Assembly: GCF_900157365.1 (NCBI RefSeq)
Contig: NZ_FUEZ01000003.1
Span: forward strand, 372,001-436,000
Length of the DNA: 64,000 nt
DNA from: Mycobacterium numidiamassiliense
GTDB taxonomy: Bacteria > Actinomycetota > Actinomycetes > Mycobacteriales > Mycobacteriaceae
Direction of reading: 5' to 3'
The position numbers and the translations under genes were made by a program. The notes under the pieces are model-generated. The model was not told the DNA's origin, searched no databases, and saw only the letters and a list, made by a program, of their open reading frames with translations. Shown piece by piece: positions 8,089-17,509 of the stretch. How positions within the stretch are numbered: the stretch's first letter is position 1; every line of letters begins with the position of its first letter.

Positions 8089-9515
8089 ACCGAATCGATC
8101 TACTACCGCGCCGATACAGATCGCTGATGCTGGCAACAGCGATTGTCCTGGCCGTCGTTCTCATCGCCGGTGTCGGGGTGCTGCTAGGAAACACGCTGCT
8201 ACGGCCTACGACAATCACCGCCTACTTCACCAAAGCCATTGGGATCTACCCCGGCGACAACGTCGAAGTTTCAGGCGTGACCATCGGACATATCGACAGC
8301 ATCCAACCCGCGGGCACCAAAACCCGGATGACACTGTCTGTGGATCACGATGTTGCGATCCCTGCACAGGCCAAGGCGGTAATCGCCGCACAAAACCTCG
8401 TCGCCGCGCGGTATGTCGAACTCACGCCCTCCTATGAATCCGGAAGCGGACCCACGATGAGCGACGGCGCGGTCATCCCGCTCGAGCGCACTGCGGTGCC
8501 CGTGGAATGGGATCAGGTCAAAGACCAATTGATGCGGCTGGCCAGCGATCTCGGACCGCAGGGCCAAACGTCGAGTACTTCTGTGTCTCGGTTCATCGAC
8601 ACCACCGCGGACGCGTTGGCCGGCAACGGCGACAAACTGCGCCAAACACTGGCAGAGCTGTCTAAGGCCGCGCGGATATTGGCCGGCGGCGGCGCAGACA
8701 TCGTCGCGATCATCGCCAACCTGGAGACCTTCGTCAGCGCACTACGCGACAGCAACACCCAAATCGTGGAGTTTCAAAACCGATTCGCCACCCTGACCAG
8801 CGTCCTCGACGAAAACCGCTCCGACCTCGACGCCGCGTTAACCGACCTGTCCACCACTATCAGCGACGTCCAACGCTTCATCGCCGGTAGCCGCAACCAG
8901 ACCGCCGAACAGGTTCAGCGGCTGGCGAATGTCACCCAAAACCTCGTCGATCACCGCATCGATCTCGAAAACGTGCTGCACGTCGCCCCCAATTCGATCG
9001 CCAACGCCTACAACATCTACAACCCCGACACCGGCGATGTGTGGGGAACGTTCGTGTTGAGTCCGTTCGCCAACCCCATGAATCTGGTCTGTGGTGCGAT
9101 CGGCGCCGTCGAAAACGTCACCGCAACCGAATCGGGCAAACTGTGCGGCCTCTACCTCGGCCCTGTCCTTCGGCAAATCAGCCTCAACGGGATGCCCGTG
9201 CCCATCAATCCGTACCTGTCCCCAGCCGCTAAGCCCGAAAACATCGTCTACGCCGACCCTGCACTGGCCCCGGGTGGCTCAGGACCCGCCCCCACTCCGC
9301 CCGAGTTGCCACCAGCGGTATCGGCTTACGCCGGGCTGCCCGGCGACACACCCGGGGCGAACGGGCCGCCTCCGGGAGCGGCGCCTGGCGCGGCCCTCAG
9401 CCCGCCGAGCGCGGTTTGGGTTCAACCGACCACGTTGCCCGAGATGTTGCTGCCATCTGGCCAAGGCGAGGTGCCCACGGGCGCACCGCCCTCGCCCGAC
9501 GGGACGTCGCCGTGA
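8085..9515 (+). CDS. mceD: Mce family protein, MceD type
   Basis: A 476-residue Mce subunit whose ATG overlaps the mceC stop. The membrane anchor is at about 16 to 37, the MlaD-like domain has YPGDNVEVSGVTIGHI and NLVAARYVEL, and helices follow to about 310. A cysteine pair (VCGAIG, KLCGLYLGP) precedes a proline-rich C-terminal 80 residues (APTPPELPPA and GPPPGAAPG), as in other MceD proteins. The proline-rich tail could reach through the periplasm, but that is inference. Confidence 0.9.
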   Translation: MNRIDLLPRRYRSLMLATAIVLAVVLIAGVGVLLGNTLLRPTTITAYFTKAIGIYPGDNVEVSGVTIGHIDSIQPAGTKTRMTLSVDHDVAIPAQAKAVIAAQNLVAARYVELTPSYESGSGPTMSDGAVIPLERTAVPVEWDQVKDQLMRLASDLGPQGQTSSTSVSRFIDTTADALAGNGDKLRQTLAELSKAARILAGGGADIVAIIANLETFVSALRDSNTQIVEFQNRFATLTSVLDENRSDLDAALTDLSTTISDVQRFIAGSRNQTAEQVQRLANVTQNLVDHRIDLENVLHVAPNSIANAYNIYNPDTGDVWGTFVLSPFANPMNLVCGAIGAVENVTATESGKLCGLYLGPVLRQISLNGMPVPINPYLSPAAKPENIVYADPALAPGGSGPAPTPPELPPAVSAYAGLPGDTPGANGPPPGAAPGAALSPPSAVWVQPTTLPEMLLPSGQGEVPTGAPPSPDGTSP

Positions 9516-10789
9516 TCCCCAGTCGGGTCGCTCGCCGAGCGCTGATCGTCGGTTGCGCTGTTGCGTTAACCGCGAACGGCTGCGCATTTGAAGGGGTGAA
9601 CTCGCTGCCGCTGCCCGGCGCCGTGGGCCGGGGACCACACGCTGCCATCTACCACGTGGAACTCGCTAATGTCGGCACGCTCGAGTCCAATTCGCCGGTG
9701 CTCATTAACGACGTCGTCGTCGGTGCCGTCGGTGCCATGAAAATGCGCAACTGGCATGCCGAAGTCGAGGTATCGGTCAAATCTGATGTGGCCGTACCCG
9801 CCAACGCCGTGGCCACCGTGGGCCAGACCAGCCTGCTCGGCTCGATGCACCTCGCGCTAGACCCGCCGTCGGGTCAGTCTCCCACCGGGCGGCTGGCACC
9901 GGGCGCCACGATCCCGTTGAACCGCACATCGACCTACCCGTCGACCGAGCAAACCCTCTCTGCACTGTCGCTGCTGATCAATTCCGGCGGAGTCGCGCAA
10001 ATCGGAGACATCATCCACAGCGTCAATGACGCCCTCCACGGGCGGGAAAGCCAAATCCGCGATGCGCTCACCCGCTTGGACACCTTCCTCGGTGTCGTTG
10101 ACCGTCAGCACGACGAGATCACCGCGACCATCGACGGGCTTGACCGCCTCACCGCCACCCTCGCCGCGCAAAACATCACCATCGCCGACGCGTTACACGA
10201 CATCCCACCTGCACTCGATGTGCTCATCCGCGAACGCCCCCGCCTAACCGCAGCGCTGACCAAACTACACGCCTTCAGCGACATCACCACCCGCCTGATC
10301 AACGCCAGCCAAGCCGATCTGGTCACCGACCTGAAAAACTTAGAACCCACGTTGCGCGCACTCGCCGACGTCGGATCCAAACTGGGCGCCATTCTGGCCT
10401 ATCTGCCCGTCTTCCCCTTGGGGCAGAGCCTCATTGACCGCGGCGTGCGCGGCGACTACCTCAACCTCTACGCCGTCATCGACCTCACCATTCCGCGACT
10501 TAAACGCACCCTATTGCGCGGCACCCGATGGGAAGACATCACCGCCAACCTGACCCCCGCGCCCGGGGAACCGTCGTATCTCAACTACACCTACGACCCG
10601 TTGCGCGCACCCATAGACCCCCCGCCGCAACAGCCGATGCCAGCGCCACCGGCGGCTGGCCCCACCGGACCCGAGCCACCGGCAAACCAACCGCCTCCGC
10701 CGCCCAATGGCGCCTGGCCACCACTGCCGGGAGCGACATCCTTTCCGCCGACAGACCCGACGTCGGCGCCGCCACCAGGAGAGCGTTGA
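9512..10789 (+). CDS. mceE: Mce family lipoprotein, MceE type
   Basis: A 425-residue Mce subunit. A GTG at 9512 overlaps the mceD stop (GTGA) and gives a short basic N-terminus, a hydrophobic stretch and the sequence ALTANGCAF. This is a lipobox-like site with cysteine near residue 22, as expected because MceE is the lipoprotein of each mce operon. Asparagine at position -2 is unusual for a lipobox. The MlaD-like domain follows (SPVLINDVVVGAV, VGQTSLLGSMHLAL), and the last 55 residues are proline-rich. Confidence 0.88.
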   Translation: MIPSRVARRALIVGCAVALTANGCAFEGVNSLPLPGAVGRGPHAAIYHVELANVGTLESNSPVLINDVVVGAVGAMKMRNWHAEVEVSVKSDVAVPANAVATVGQTSLLGSMHLALDPPSGQSPTGRLAPGATIPLNRTSTYPSTEQTLSALSLLINSGGVAQIGDIIHSVNDALHGRESQIRDALTRLDTFLGVVDRQHDEITATIDGLDRLTATLAAQNITIADALHDIPPALDVLIRERPRLTAALTKLHAFSDITTRLINASQADLVTDLKNLEPTLRALADVGSKLGAILAYLPVFPLGQSLIDRGVRGDYLNLYAVIDLTIPRLKRTLLRGTRWEDITANLTPAPGEPSYLNYTYDPLRAPIDPPPQQPMPAPPAAGPTGPEPPANQPPPPPNGAWPPLPGATSFPPTDPTSAPPPGER

Positions 10790-12372
10790 TGCTCACCCGC
10801 TTTGTCCGTGTGCAGCTAACCATCTTCGCAACGCTGTCGATCATCGGCGTCATCGTCATGGCCGTCGTTTATATGCAGCTACCCACGGTTTTGGGTCTTG
10901 GGCGGATGGCCGTCATGGTCGAACTACCCAACTCCGGCGGCCTGTACCGCTTCGCCAACGTCACCTACCGCGGCGTCCAGGTCGGCAAAGTGACCGCCAT
11001 CGACCTCACCGACGGCATCGACACCCACACCCAGGCCATCCTCACTCTGGACAGCTCAACGAAAATACCGGCCAACCTTGAAGCCGAAGTACGCAGCATC
11101 TCCGCCATCGGCGAACAGTACGTCGACCTCGTCCCCCGCACTGACGCACCACCCTATCTTCACGACGGCTCAGTCATCGCCATGCGCGACACCTCCGTAC
11201 CACAGGCCGTCGGACCCGTACTCGACCAAGTCAGCGCACTGCTCACCAGTATCCCCAAAGACAAACTCAACGCACTGCTCAACGAAACCTCCAAAGGATT
11301 CCGCGGCGCCGGCTATGACTTTGGGTCGTTCGTCGACTCATCTTCGACGCTGTCCCACGACTTCAACGACGTCGCCGGACGCCTGCAAACCCTGATCAAC
11401 AACAGCGCCCCACTGCTGGATTCTCAAGCCGACACCCAACAGTCAATCCGCACCTGGACGCGAAGCCTGGCCGGGATCACCGACCAGCTCGCTCAGAACG
11501 ACGCCCAACTCCGCACCCTGCTGCAACGCGGACCCGAAGCAGCCAACGAAGTCTCGCGCCTGCTGAACCAGATCAAACCGACCCTGCCGATACTGCTGGC
11601 CAACCTCACCACCATCGGCCAAATCGGCATCACCTACAACCCATCTATCGAGCAAGTACTGATTCTCCTGCCCCCGTTTGTCTCCTCGATCCAGGCCGCA
11701 CTACCACGCAACAACGCAACCGGGATCCCTACCGGCGGCGAATTCGCAGCCACCGTCGGTGATCCCAACCCGTGCACGGTGGGCTTCCTACCGCCCTCGC
11801 AGTGGCGATCACCCGCTGACACCACCGCCATCGATACCCCCGACGGGCTGTATTGCAAACTGCCCCAAGACTCACCCAGCACGGTCCGCGGCGCCCGTAA
11901 CTATCCCTGTATGGGGCATCCGGGCAAACGCGCCCCCACCGTTCAAATATGTGACAGCGACAAGCCATTCGAGCCGCTAGCGATGCGCCAACACATCCTG
12001 GGCCCTAACCCCATCGACCCCAACCTCCTCTCCCAGGGGATCCCACCAGACCAACGGACCAACCTCGGCGGCGACAACATCTTCGGCCCCCCACGAGGAA
12101 CATCCCCACCACCCATGCCTGCAGCGCCACAACCACCTCTCCCAGCTCTGCCCGAGCCGCCCATGCCCCTTGACATGCCAGACCCAGACCAGCCGGTGCC
12201 CAAAACAGCTCCAAGTGTGCTGCACACCAATGCCGCTGGGGGGCCATCTGTCGGCTTTACCGTCTACAACCCACGCACGGGGAATTACTTCGGCCCAGAT
12301 GGCAAGCTGTACAACCAAACTGATCTCCCCAACAAAACGAACAAATCATGGAAAGATCTTCTCCTGCACTGA
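10789..12372 (+). CDS. mceF: Mce family protein, MceF type
   Basis: A 527-residue Mce subunit, last gene of the operon; its ATG shares a base with the mceE stop (TGATG). The membrane anchor is at about 8 to 27, the MlaD-like domain has NVTYRGVQVGKVTAI and SAIGEQYVDL, and helices run to about 300. A cysteine-containing region (NPCTVGFLPPSQW, YCKLPQD, YPCMGHPG) typical of MceF and a proline-rich tail follow. No mce-associated (mam) genes follow. The next feature is a strong hairpin at 12489. Confidence 0.9.
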   Translation: MLTRFVRVQLTIFATLSIIGVIVMAVVYMQLPTVLGLGRMAVMVELPNSGGLYRFANVTYRGVQVGKVTAIDLTDGIDTHTQAILTLDSSTKIPANLEAEVRSISAIGEQYVDLVPRTDAPPYLHDGSVIAMRDTSVPQAVGPVLDQVSALLTSIPKDKLNALLNETSKGFRGAGYDFGSFVDSSSTLSHDFNDVAGRLQTLINNSAPLLDSQADTQQSIRTWTRSLAGITDQLAQNDAQLRTLLQRGPEAANEVSRLLNQIKPTLPILLANLTTIGQIGITYNPSIEQVLILLPPFVSSIQAALPRNNATGIPTGGEFAATVGDPNPCTVGFLPPSQWRSPADTTAIDTPDGLYCKLPQDSPSTVRGARNYPCMGHPGKRAPTVQICDSDKPFEPLAMRQHILGPNPIDPNLLSQGIPPDQRTNLGGDNIFGPPRGTSPPPMPAAPQPPLPALPEPPMPLDMPDPDQPVPKTAPSVLHTNAAGGPSVGFTVYNPRTGNYFGPDGKLYNQTDLPNKTNKSWKDLLLH

Positions 12373-12488
12373 GCAGGGATAGAACGGGACCATCGATGCA
12401 CAGCACATCGCCATGACGGCGAAATCCGCACTCGCGCAGGACATTTATGTGTTGGAACGACCCTCGCCTGTCTCGGACCGATACTGAT
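12373..12488. other. Region downstream of mceF, no gene seen
   Basis: This is 116 bases between the end of the mce operon and the hairpin. No ribosome site or conserved frame is visible. Confidence 0.3.
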
Positions 12489-12533
12489 AAGAACAAACTG
12501 GCCAGGGCTCAGAGCTCTGGCCAGTTTGTTCTT
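12489..12533. terminator. Long hairpin, probable bidirectional terminator derived from the ssrA terminator
   Basis: Two 21-base arms (12489 to 12509 and 12513 to 12533) pair with one mismatch, a G-U in RNA, around a 3-base loop. The core CTGGCCAG and the GAGCTC region match the terminator hairpin downstream of the real ssrA at 31111 to 31151, and the hairpin sits in the same place, just left of a tmRNA 3'-end copy. It would also end mce operon transcripts. Confidence 0.7.
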
Positions 12534-12535
12534 AG

Positions 12536-12667
12536 TGGAGCTGCCGGGAATCGAAATCGATTCTCTACCAGATAGTTTCGCTTCTGAACTGCCGGTTCGT
12601 TCCATTTTGGTTCCGTTCGCTACGACTCATTACCTGCGGATTCGGTTTCGGGTCTTGACGGCGTCAA
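12536..12667 (-). repeat. att-like repeat B: ssrA 3' end plus element arm
   Basis: The first 20 bases are identical to the ssrA 3' end (tggagctgccgggaatcgaa on the plus strand). The arm that follows is shared with repeats at 426 and 25505, including CTGCCGGTTCGTTCC in A and B, and ends with the palindrome TTGACGGCGTCAA at 12655 to 12667, 119 bases from the repeat start. The small secreted protein gene ends 4 bases later, exactly as at repeat A. Confidence 0.75.
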
Positions 12668-12670
12668 AGC

Positions 12671-13087
12671 TCACGAACTACTGTTCGGGCTCGCAGGACT
12701 CGTCGGACTCGTCGGGGTGGTCGGACTCGTCGGGCTCGTAGGACTCGTTGGGCTCCCGGGGCTCTTAGGACCTGTTGGGCTGGCAGGGCTCGTCAAGGTC
12801 GCAGAACTTGTCGGGCTCGTAGGACTCGCGGGCGTGGGACTCGCAAGGCCTGGGCCTTCGCCACACCAGTCCGCCACATCTTTCGGGTACTGCTCGAGCG
12901 GTGGAGGACAGCGCTGCCCTGGCGGGAAGTTGGCGCCGGCGTTGAGTAGATCGCAGGGCACATAGACCTGCTTGCCTTTGGGGGTGTTGGTCAAACACTT
13001 CGTCGGCGGATCGGCATGGCCCTGGGCGGGGACGATGATCGCCACCGCCAAGGCGACGAGCACCCCGTTAGCAAGCCGATAGATCAT
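12671..13087 (-). CDS. Small secreted protein with Ser/Pro/Thr repeat tail, copy 2
   Basis: A 138-residue paralogue of the protein at 560 to 976, with the same length. The signal peptide (about 24 residues, ending GHA) and the four-cysteine mature domain are nearly identical between copies (for example PKGKQVYVPCDLLNAGANF). The Ser-Pro-Thr tail differs in unit order, as expected from slippage in 9-base repeats. The ATG at 13087 was chosen to put the signal peptide first. It stands alone between att-like repeats at 12536 and 13205, so it could be all that remains of one element. Function unknown. Confidence 0.75.
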   Translation of the reverse strand: MIYRLANGVLVALAVAIIVPAQGHADPPTKCLTNTPKGKQVYVPCDLLNAGANFPPGQRCPPPLEQYPKDVADWCGEGPGLASPTPASPTSPTSSATLTSPASPTGPKSPGSPTSPTSPTSPTTPTSPTSPASPNSSS

Positions 13088-13153
13088 GTGCACTCCTTTA
13101 TCCACAGCCCCTATCAGATTGAACTCTGCTGAAAGATAGTCAGCCACAGCCGA

Positions 13154-13224
13154 CGAAAAAGAAACCTGGCTCAGAGCTTGTGGCTCTGAGCAGCATCTTC
13201 TGGGTGGAGCTGCCGGGAATCGAA
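13154..13224 (-). repeat. att-like repeat D: ssrA 3' end with its terminator
   Basis: This 71-base stretch aligns with 31111 to 31180 (the ssrA terminator and 3' end) with a few substitutions and one indel. It keeps the run GAAAAAGAAA, the hairpin arms around TCAGAGC/GGCTCTGA and the 20-base core at 13205 to 13224 without mismatch. Unlike repeats A, B and C it does not continue into the element arm. It is therefore either a right-side or a rearranged junction. Confidence 0.75.
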
Positions 13225-13442
13225 ACCGATGCTGACCACCATCACAGTCAGCGACCGTACTCTGAGGGCTTCGCGATGGTTATGTAAGTCCAGCTATATT
13301 GACAGTCATGTGGACGGTACCGCTGAAGGAGTTCGTGCGGGACAACGCCGACTTCGCGGACAGCAGCGAGCAGATCCGCAGATGGTACGGCCTGACGTGA
13401 CAGGCGCCGACGCGCCATGGTCGTGCAGCTGTAACCCCATGC
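13225..13442. other. Intergenic region with a possible gene fragment
   Basis: A short frame at 13308 to 13400 (plus strand) reads MWTVPLKEFVRDNADF and ends YGLT, 30 residues. It looks like the tail of a larger protein but I cannot name it and it has no clear ribosome site. The promoter for the serine hydrolase gene must also lie here. Confidence 0.3.
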
Positions 13443-14909
13443 GTGCGTGCGCTATATCGATTGCCGCACGAAATCGCCGCTGCAGTGGTTGAAACTGTTA
13501 ACCGCACAGACCTTGGCGTAGCGTTCGACCAACTCGATGCCAAGATCAACGCGGGCATGAAGGCCTATGCGATTCCGGGCGTCGCGGTTGCTATCTGCGC
13601 CGGCGGCCAAGAATACGTCAAGGGCTACGGGGTCACCAATGCCGACCATCCGTTGCCTGTCGACGGCGACACCGTCTTCCGAATCGGTTCGACCACAAAG
13701 ACTTTCACAGGTACGGTGATGATGCGGCTGGTCGAGCAAGGCAAGGTGGACCTAGACTCACCTGTGCGCCTCTACGTCCCCGACTTCGCGGTGGCCGACG
13801 AGTCAGTCAGCGCCACGGTGACCGTGCGCCAACTGCTCAACCACACTGCAGGCTGGGATGGTCGCAATGGGCAGGACTTTGGGCGCGGCGATGACGCGGT
13901 GGCGCGCTACGTCAACTCGATGACCCGTTTACCGCAGCTGACTCCTCCGGGAACCGCGTTTGCGTACAACAATTCAGGTCTCGTGGTGGCGGGCCGCATC
14001 ATCGAGCTTGTCGCCGGAACAACCTACGAGTCTGCGGTGCATAAGCTGGTGCTTGACCCGCTGCAGCTGGCTCACACCCGCTACTTTTCCGACCAAATAA
14101 TCGGTCTGAATGTGGCGGCATCGCACAACGTGCTCGACGCCAAACCCATTGTCAATACCGACTTTTGGGCATTCCCACGCAGCTGCAACCCCACCGGGGG
14201 GTTGATGTCCACAGCGCGAGATCAGCTGCGCTACGCACAGTTCCACCTCGGCGACGGCAGGTCGCCTAACGGCGAGCAGATTCTAAGCCGACACTCGCTG
14301 GACGCAATGCGCTCGAATCCGGGTGCGGGCGGAACACTTTGGGTCGAGTTGACCGGGATGGGCGTGACGTGGATGCTGCGCCCCTCCGCGGAGAATGTGA
14401 CCATCGTTGAGCACGGCGGCACCTGGAAGGGGCAACGCTCTGGTTTCTTCATAGTGCCCGATCGCAACTTCGCCATGACCGTCCTCACCAACTCTGATGG
14501 CGGATTTCATTTGATCAACGACCTTTTCGCGTGCGACTGGGCGTTGCGCAGATTCGCCGGGGTCACCAACTTGCCTGCCACACCGCAACGCCTTGACGCC
14601 GTCGACCTGGCGCCCTACGAGGGCCGGTACATCGCCGAACAAGTCTCCCAAAACGGCAGCCTCGAGCGGACAGTCATCGAACTCCGGGCAAGGGACGGCC
14701 AGCTCGCTGGCAGCATGGGCGCCGGCGATGCCGACCCGAATGGCCAAAATAGCGCCAAACTGGGCCTCGCCTTCTACCGGCCCGACTATGGGCTTGACCT
14801 CGGACCCGAAAACAAGCCCACCGGCAGTCGATCCAACTTCGTCCGCGGACCGGACGGCAACATCGCCTGGTTCTGTAGCCACCACGGGCGCCTTTTCCGA
14901 CGCCAATAG
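13443..14909 (+). CDS. Serine beta-lactamase-like hydrolase (class C / esterase type)
   Basis: A 488-residue member of the beta-lactamase/penicillin-binding fold. The SxxK motif is STTK (83 to 86), the Tyr motif is YNN (175 to 177), and the third motif is HGG (324 to 326) in place of KTG, as in esterases and D-amino peptidases of this group. A C-terminal domain of about 110 residues follows (DLAPYEGRY), as in many mycobacterial LpqK/LpqF-like proteins. No signal peptide or lipobox is visible, so a cytoplasmic site is likely. The GTG start at 13443 is weak; a start within the first 30 codons is possible. It is the first gene right of repeat D. Substrate unknown. Confidence 0.8.
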   Translation: MRALYRLPHEIAAAVVETVNRTDLGVAFDQLDAKINAGMKAYAIPGVAVAICAGGQEYVKGYGVTNADHPLPVDGDTVFRIGSTTKTFTGTVMMRLVEQGKVDLDSPVRLYVPDFAVADESVSATVTVRQLLNHTAGWDGRNGQDFGRGDDAVARYVNSMTRLPQLTPPGTAFAYNNSGLVVAGRIIELVAGTTYESAVHKLVLDPLQLAHTRYFSDQIIGLNVAASHNVLDAKPIVNTDFWAFPRSCNPTGGLMSTARDQLRYAQFHLGDGRSPNGEQILSRHSLDAMRSNPGAGGTLWVELTGMGVTWMLRPSAENVTIVEHGGTWKGQRSGFFIVPDRNFAMTVLTNSDGGFHLINDLFACDWALRRFAGVTNLPATPQRLDAVDLAPYEGRYIAEQVSQNGSLERTVIELRARDGQLAGSMGAGDADPNGQNSAKLGLAFYRPDYGLDLGPENKPTGSRSNFVRGPDGNIAWFCSHHGRLFRRQ

Positions 14910-15222
14910 CACAGCACCAATGAATTCAGCAGGGAGACAACCGAGCGAATCGGCGTCTTCTGCTGCCAGTGCTTGGTAGGGAACGACGAGCCGATTAACA
15001 GGTCATAGGTCGGGCCACCGGCAGCGTCACCACGGGTGGAATGCGAAAGCTATTCAGCCACCAGCGATCCCACTAAGGCGCGAGTGTCAAGCTGCTCGCA
15101 GGTATGGCTATCGCGGTCGCTCTGAGTGGTGACTGTGCGACCGATGTCGCGGTAGTGCGCCCTCAGCTGCCTCGGTTTGGGCAGGTGGCCTCCGATGCCA
15201 CGGTCGCGACTAGGGTGGGCTA
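14910..15222. other. Intergenic region, nothing recognised
   Basis: These 313 bases between the hydrolase and the first methyltransferase have no conserved frame, clear palindrome or RNA gene that I can support. Confidence 0.35.
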
Positions 15223-16185
15223 ATGCCCCGCACCGACGACGACAGCTGGGATCTGGCGTCTAGCGTCGGCGTCACCGCGACCATTGTCGCGGCCGGGCGC
15301 GCGATGGCCACCAGGGATCCGCGCGGTTTGATCAACGATCCGTTCGCCGAACCTCTGGTCCGTGCGGTGGGGCTGGATTTCTTCACCAAGTTGATGGACG
15401 GTGAACTCGACATGTCAGCGATCGCGGACGTCTCACCGACCGTGGCGCAGGCGATGGTCGACGGAAATGCGGTTCGCACGAAGTACTTTGACGACTACGT
15501 CCTCAACGCCACCGACGGCGGGATTCGGCAAGTGGCGATCCTCGCGTGCGGGTTGGACGCCCGGGCCTACCGTCTGCCGTGGCCAACCGGGACGGTGGTT
15601 TACGAGATCGACCAACCACAAGTGGTGGAGTTCAAGACGACGACCTTGGCCGACCTGGGCGCCGAACCCTCCGCCACTCGGCGCGCCGTGCCCATCGACT
15701 TGCGCGCAGATTGGCTGACGGCACTGCAAGCCGCCGGGCTTGACTCGGCAGCACCGACGGCGTGGCTGGCCGAGGGGTTACTGATTTATCTAAGGCCGGA
15801 AGCCCAGGATCGGCTGTTCGACTACATCACGGCACTCAGCGCCCCCGGGAGCATGGTAGCCACCGAATTCGTAACCAGTATCGTGGATTTCAGCGCCGAG
15901 CGAGCGCGGACCATATCCAACCCGTTCCGCGACCATGGCGTCGACGTCGACTTGGCTTCGTTGGTCTACACCGGCCAACGCAACCACGTCCTCGACTACC
16001 TCGGCGCCAAGGGCTGGCAGCTCGAAGGCGTGCCGCTGGCAGAACTGTTCCGGCGCAGCGGCCTCAATGTGCTCGCTCCAGACGACGACGACACGATCTT
16101 CATAAGCGGCAGCCTGACCGACCGGCCGCGGCGTGATCAGCCGCGCGGTGGACCGTATGGCAATGGTATCGATGGGGTGCAATGA
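15223..16185 (+). CDS. S-adenosylmethionine-dependent methyltransferase, mycobacterial leucine-carboxyl-type family
   Basis: A 320-residue member of the large mycobacterial family of putative SAM methyltransferases related to leucine carboxyl methyltransferases. Hallmarks are [14 protein letters not shown] at 5 to 19, [10 protein letters not shown] at 41 to 50, the SAM loop [14 protein letters not shown] (108 to 121), the acidic strand end YEIDQP (127 to 132) and [11 protein letters not shown] near 185. Typical members are about 300 residues, so the protein is full length. A paralogue follows at 16572. The methyl acceptor is unknown; related genes often lie near cell-envelope genes, and a glycosyltransferase follows here. 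Confidence 0.88.
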   Translation: MPRTDDDSWDLASSVGVTATIVAAGRAMATRDPRGLINDPFAEPLVRAVGLDFFTKLMDGELDMSAIADVSPTVAQAMVDGNAVRTKYFDDYVLNATDGGIRQVAILACGLDARAYRLPWPTGTVVYEIDQPQVVEFKTTTLADLGAEPSATRRAVPIDLRADWLTALQAAGLDSAAPTAWLAEGLLIYLRPEAQDRLFDYITALSAPGSMVATEFVTSIVDFSAERARTISNPFRDHGVDVDLASLVYTGQRNHVLDYLGAKGWQLEGVPLAELFRRSGLNVLAPDDDDTIFISGSLTDRPRRDQPRGGPYGNGIDGVQ

Positions 16186-16571
16186 CACACTGAGCTCGGT
16201 GACGGTCGCCGAGACAGTTGTGCGGTCGATCATCGACCGCCGCAACACATACGCAGCGCCTGCGCTTCATCGCCGACAGTAGGGTGCCGCCACCCGTTCA
16301 AGGCCGAGATGACCCCTGGCCGGTTCCTCGGCGAAGGGATGCGGCGCTTGGCCGTCTTCGATGCGCCGCTGATATTCGACTGGATTCGATTGGCAGGAGG
16401 GCGTGTTGAGTGAAACTATTCACCCGTGCGTATGCGTTCGATGTGGTGAACCTTGAGGGGACCTGTGCGCAGGTTGCGCCGGGCGGACGAGCTGGTTGCG
16501 GAGGGCAAGAACGGCCAGGAGGTCGCCGCGAGTTGGGTGAGTCGGCGTCGCGTCTAGAAAGGAGGATTGGG
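16186..16571. other. Spacer between methyltransferases with possible transposase relic
   Basis: The 386-base gap contains a short frame at 16465 to 16557 reading [20 protein letters not shown] before a stop. It resembles the N-terminal helix-turn-helix of IS3-type transposases (pattern ADxLxAEGKxxxEVA). There is no start upstream in frame and nothing else of an insertion sequence, so it may be chance. The strong site AAAGGAGGA at 16558 belongs to the next gene. Confidence 0.3.
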
Positions 16572-17498
16572 ATGCGTAGAGACGACGATAGCTGGGATCT
16601 GGCCAGCCATGTGGGCGCGACCGCGACGCTGGTGGCCGCGGGCCGCGCGAGGGCTACCAATTCGGCCGAGCGGTTGATCGAGGACCGGTTCGCCGAGCCG
16701 TTGGTCCGCGCGGTGGGTATCGAATTCCTTATCAGATGGGCCACCGGAGAGCTGTCCGCATCCGACGTCGACGAGCCCGAAGCAGCCTGGGGTCTACAGC
16801 GAATGACCACCGAGTTGGTGGCCCGCACTCGCTACTTCGATCAGTTCTTCGCGGACGCGACAGCCACCGGGATTCGGCAGGCGGTAATCCTGGCGTCCGG
16901 GCTCGACGCGCGCGGTTACCGACTGCCGTGGCCGCCAGGCATGACGGTGTATGAGATCGATCAGCCGTACGTGCTGCGGTTCAAGGCCGAAACGTTGGCA
17001 CAGCTGGGTGCCGAACCGACGGCGCATCTGCGGATGGTGCCGGCCGACCTGCGTCACGACTGGCCGGTCGCGCTGCTGCGTGGCGGATTCGAGCCTGCGC
17101 TACCGACCGCCTGGATCGCCGAAGGACTGTTCGGTTATCTGCCCCCGGAAGCCCAGGATCGCTTGCTGGACAACGTCACCGATCTCAGCGCGCCGGCAAG
17201 CCGGATGGCCGTGGAGACCTTCGTGGGGGCCTCGGACCTGGACTCCGGGCGGGTCGAAGAGATTATCCGCAGTGCTACCCGCACCTGGCGCGACCATGGA
17301 TTCCATTTAGACATCTGGGCGCTGAACTATTCCGGGGCCCGCAGCGAGGTTTCTGATTACCTCGACAACCACGGGTGGCGATCGGTGGGGACCACGGCCG
17401 CGCAGCTGCTGGCCGATCACGACCTGCCCGCGATGCCTGGCAATTACGTCGCTCCTTTCGACAAGCCCAGTTACTACACTTCGGTTCTCGCGACTTAG
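16572..17498 (+). CDS. S-adenosylmethionine-dependent methyltransferase, paralogue of the upstream gene
   Basis: A 308-residue protein of the same family as the gene at 15223. It has [14 protein letters not shown] at 4 to 18, [10 protein letters not shown] near 40, the SAM loop [14 protein letters not shown] near 110, YEIDQP near 129 and [19 protein letters not shown] near 183. The ATG at 16572 has the best ribosome site in the area (AAAGGAGGA, 5 to 6 bases upstream) and gives the family length. Upstream in-frame codons are not family-like. The stop TAG overlaps a GTG that could start the glycosyltransferase, so the two are probably co-transcribed. Confidence 0.88.
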   Translation: MRRDDDSWDLASHVGATATLVAAGRARATNSAERLIEDRFAEPLVRAVGIEFLIRWATGELSASDVDEPEAAWGLQRMTTELVARTRYFDQFFADATATGIRQAVILASGLDARGYRLPWPPGMTVYEIDQPYVLRFKAETLAQLGAEPTAHLRMVPADLRHDWPVALLRGGFEPALPTAWIAEGLFGYLPPEAQDRLLDNVTDLSAPASRMAVETFVGASDLDSGRVEEIIRSATRTWRDHGFHLDIWALNYSGARSEVSDYLDNHGWRSVGTTAAQLLADHDLPAMPGNYVAPFDKPSYYTSVLAT

Positions 17499-17509
17499 TG
17501 GACAGCAGG

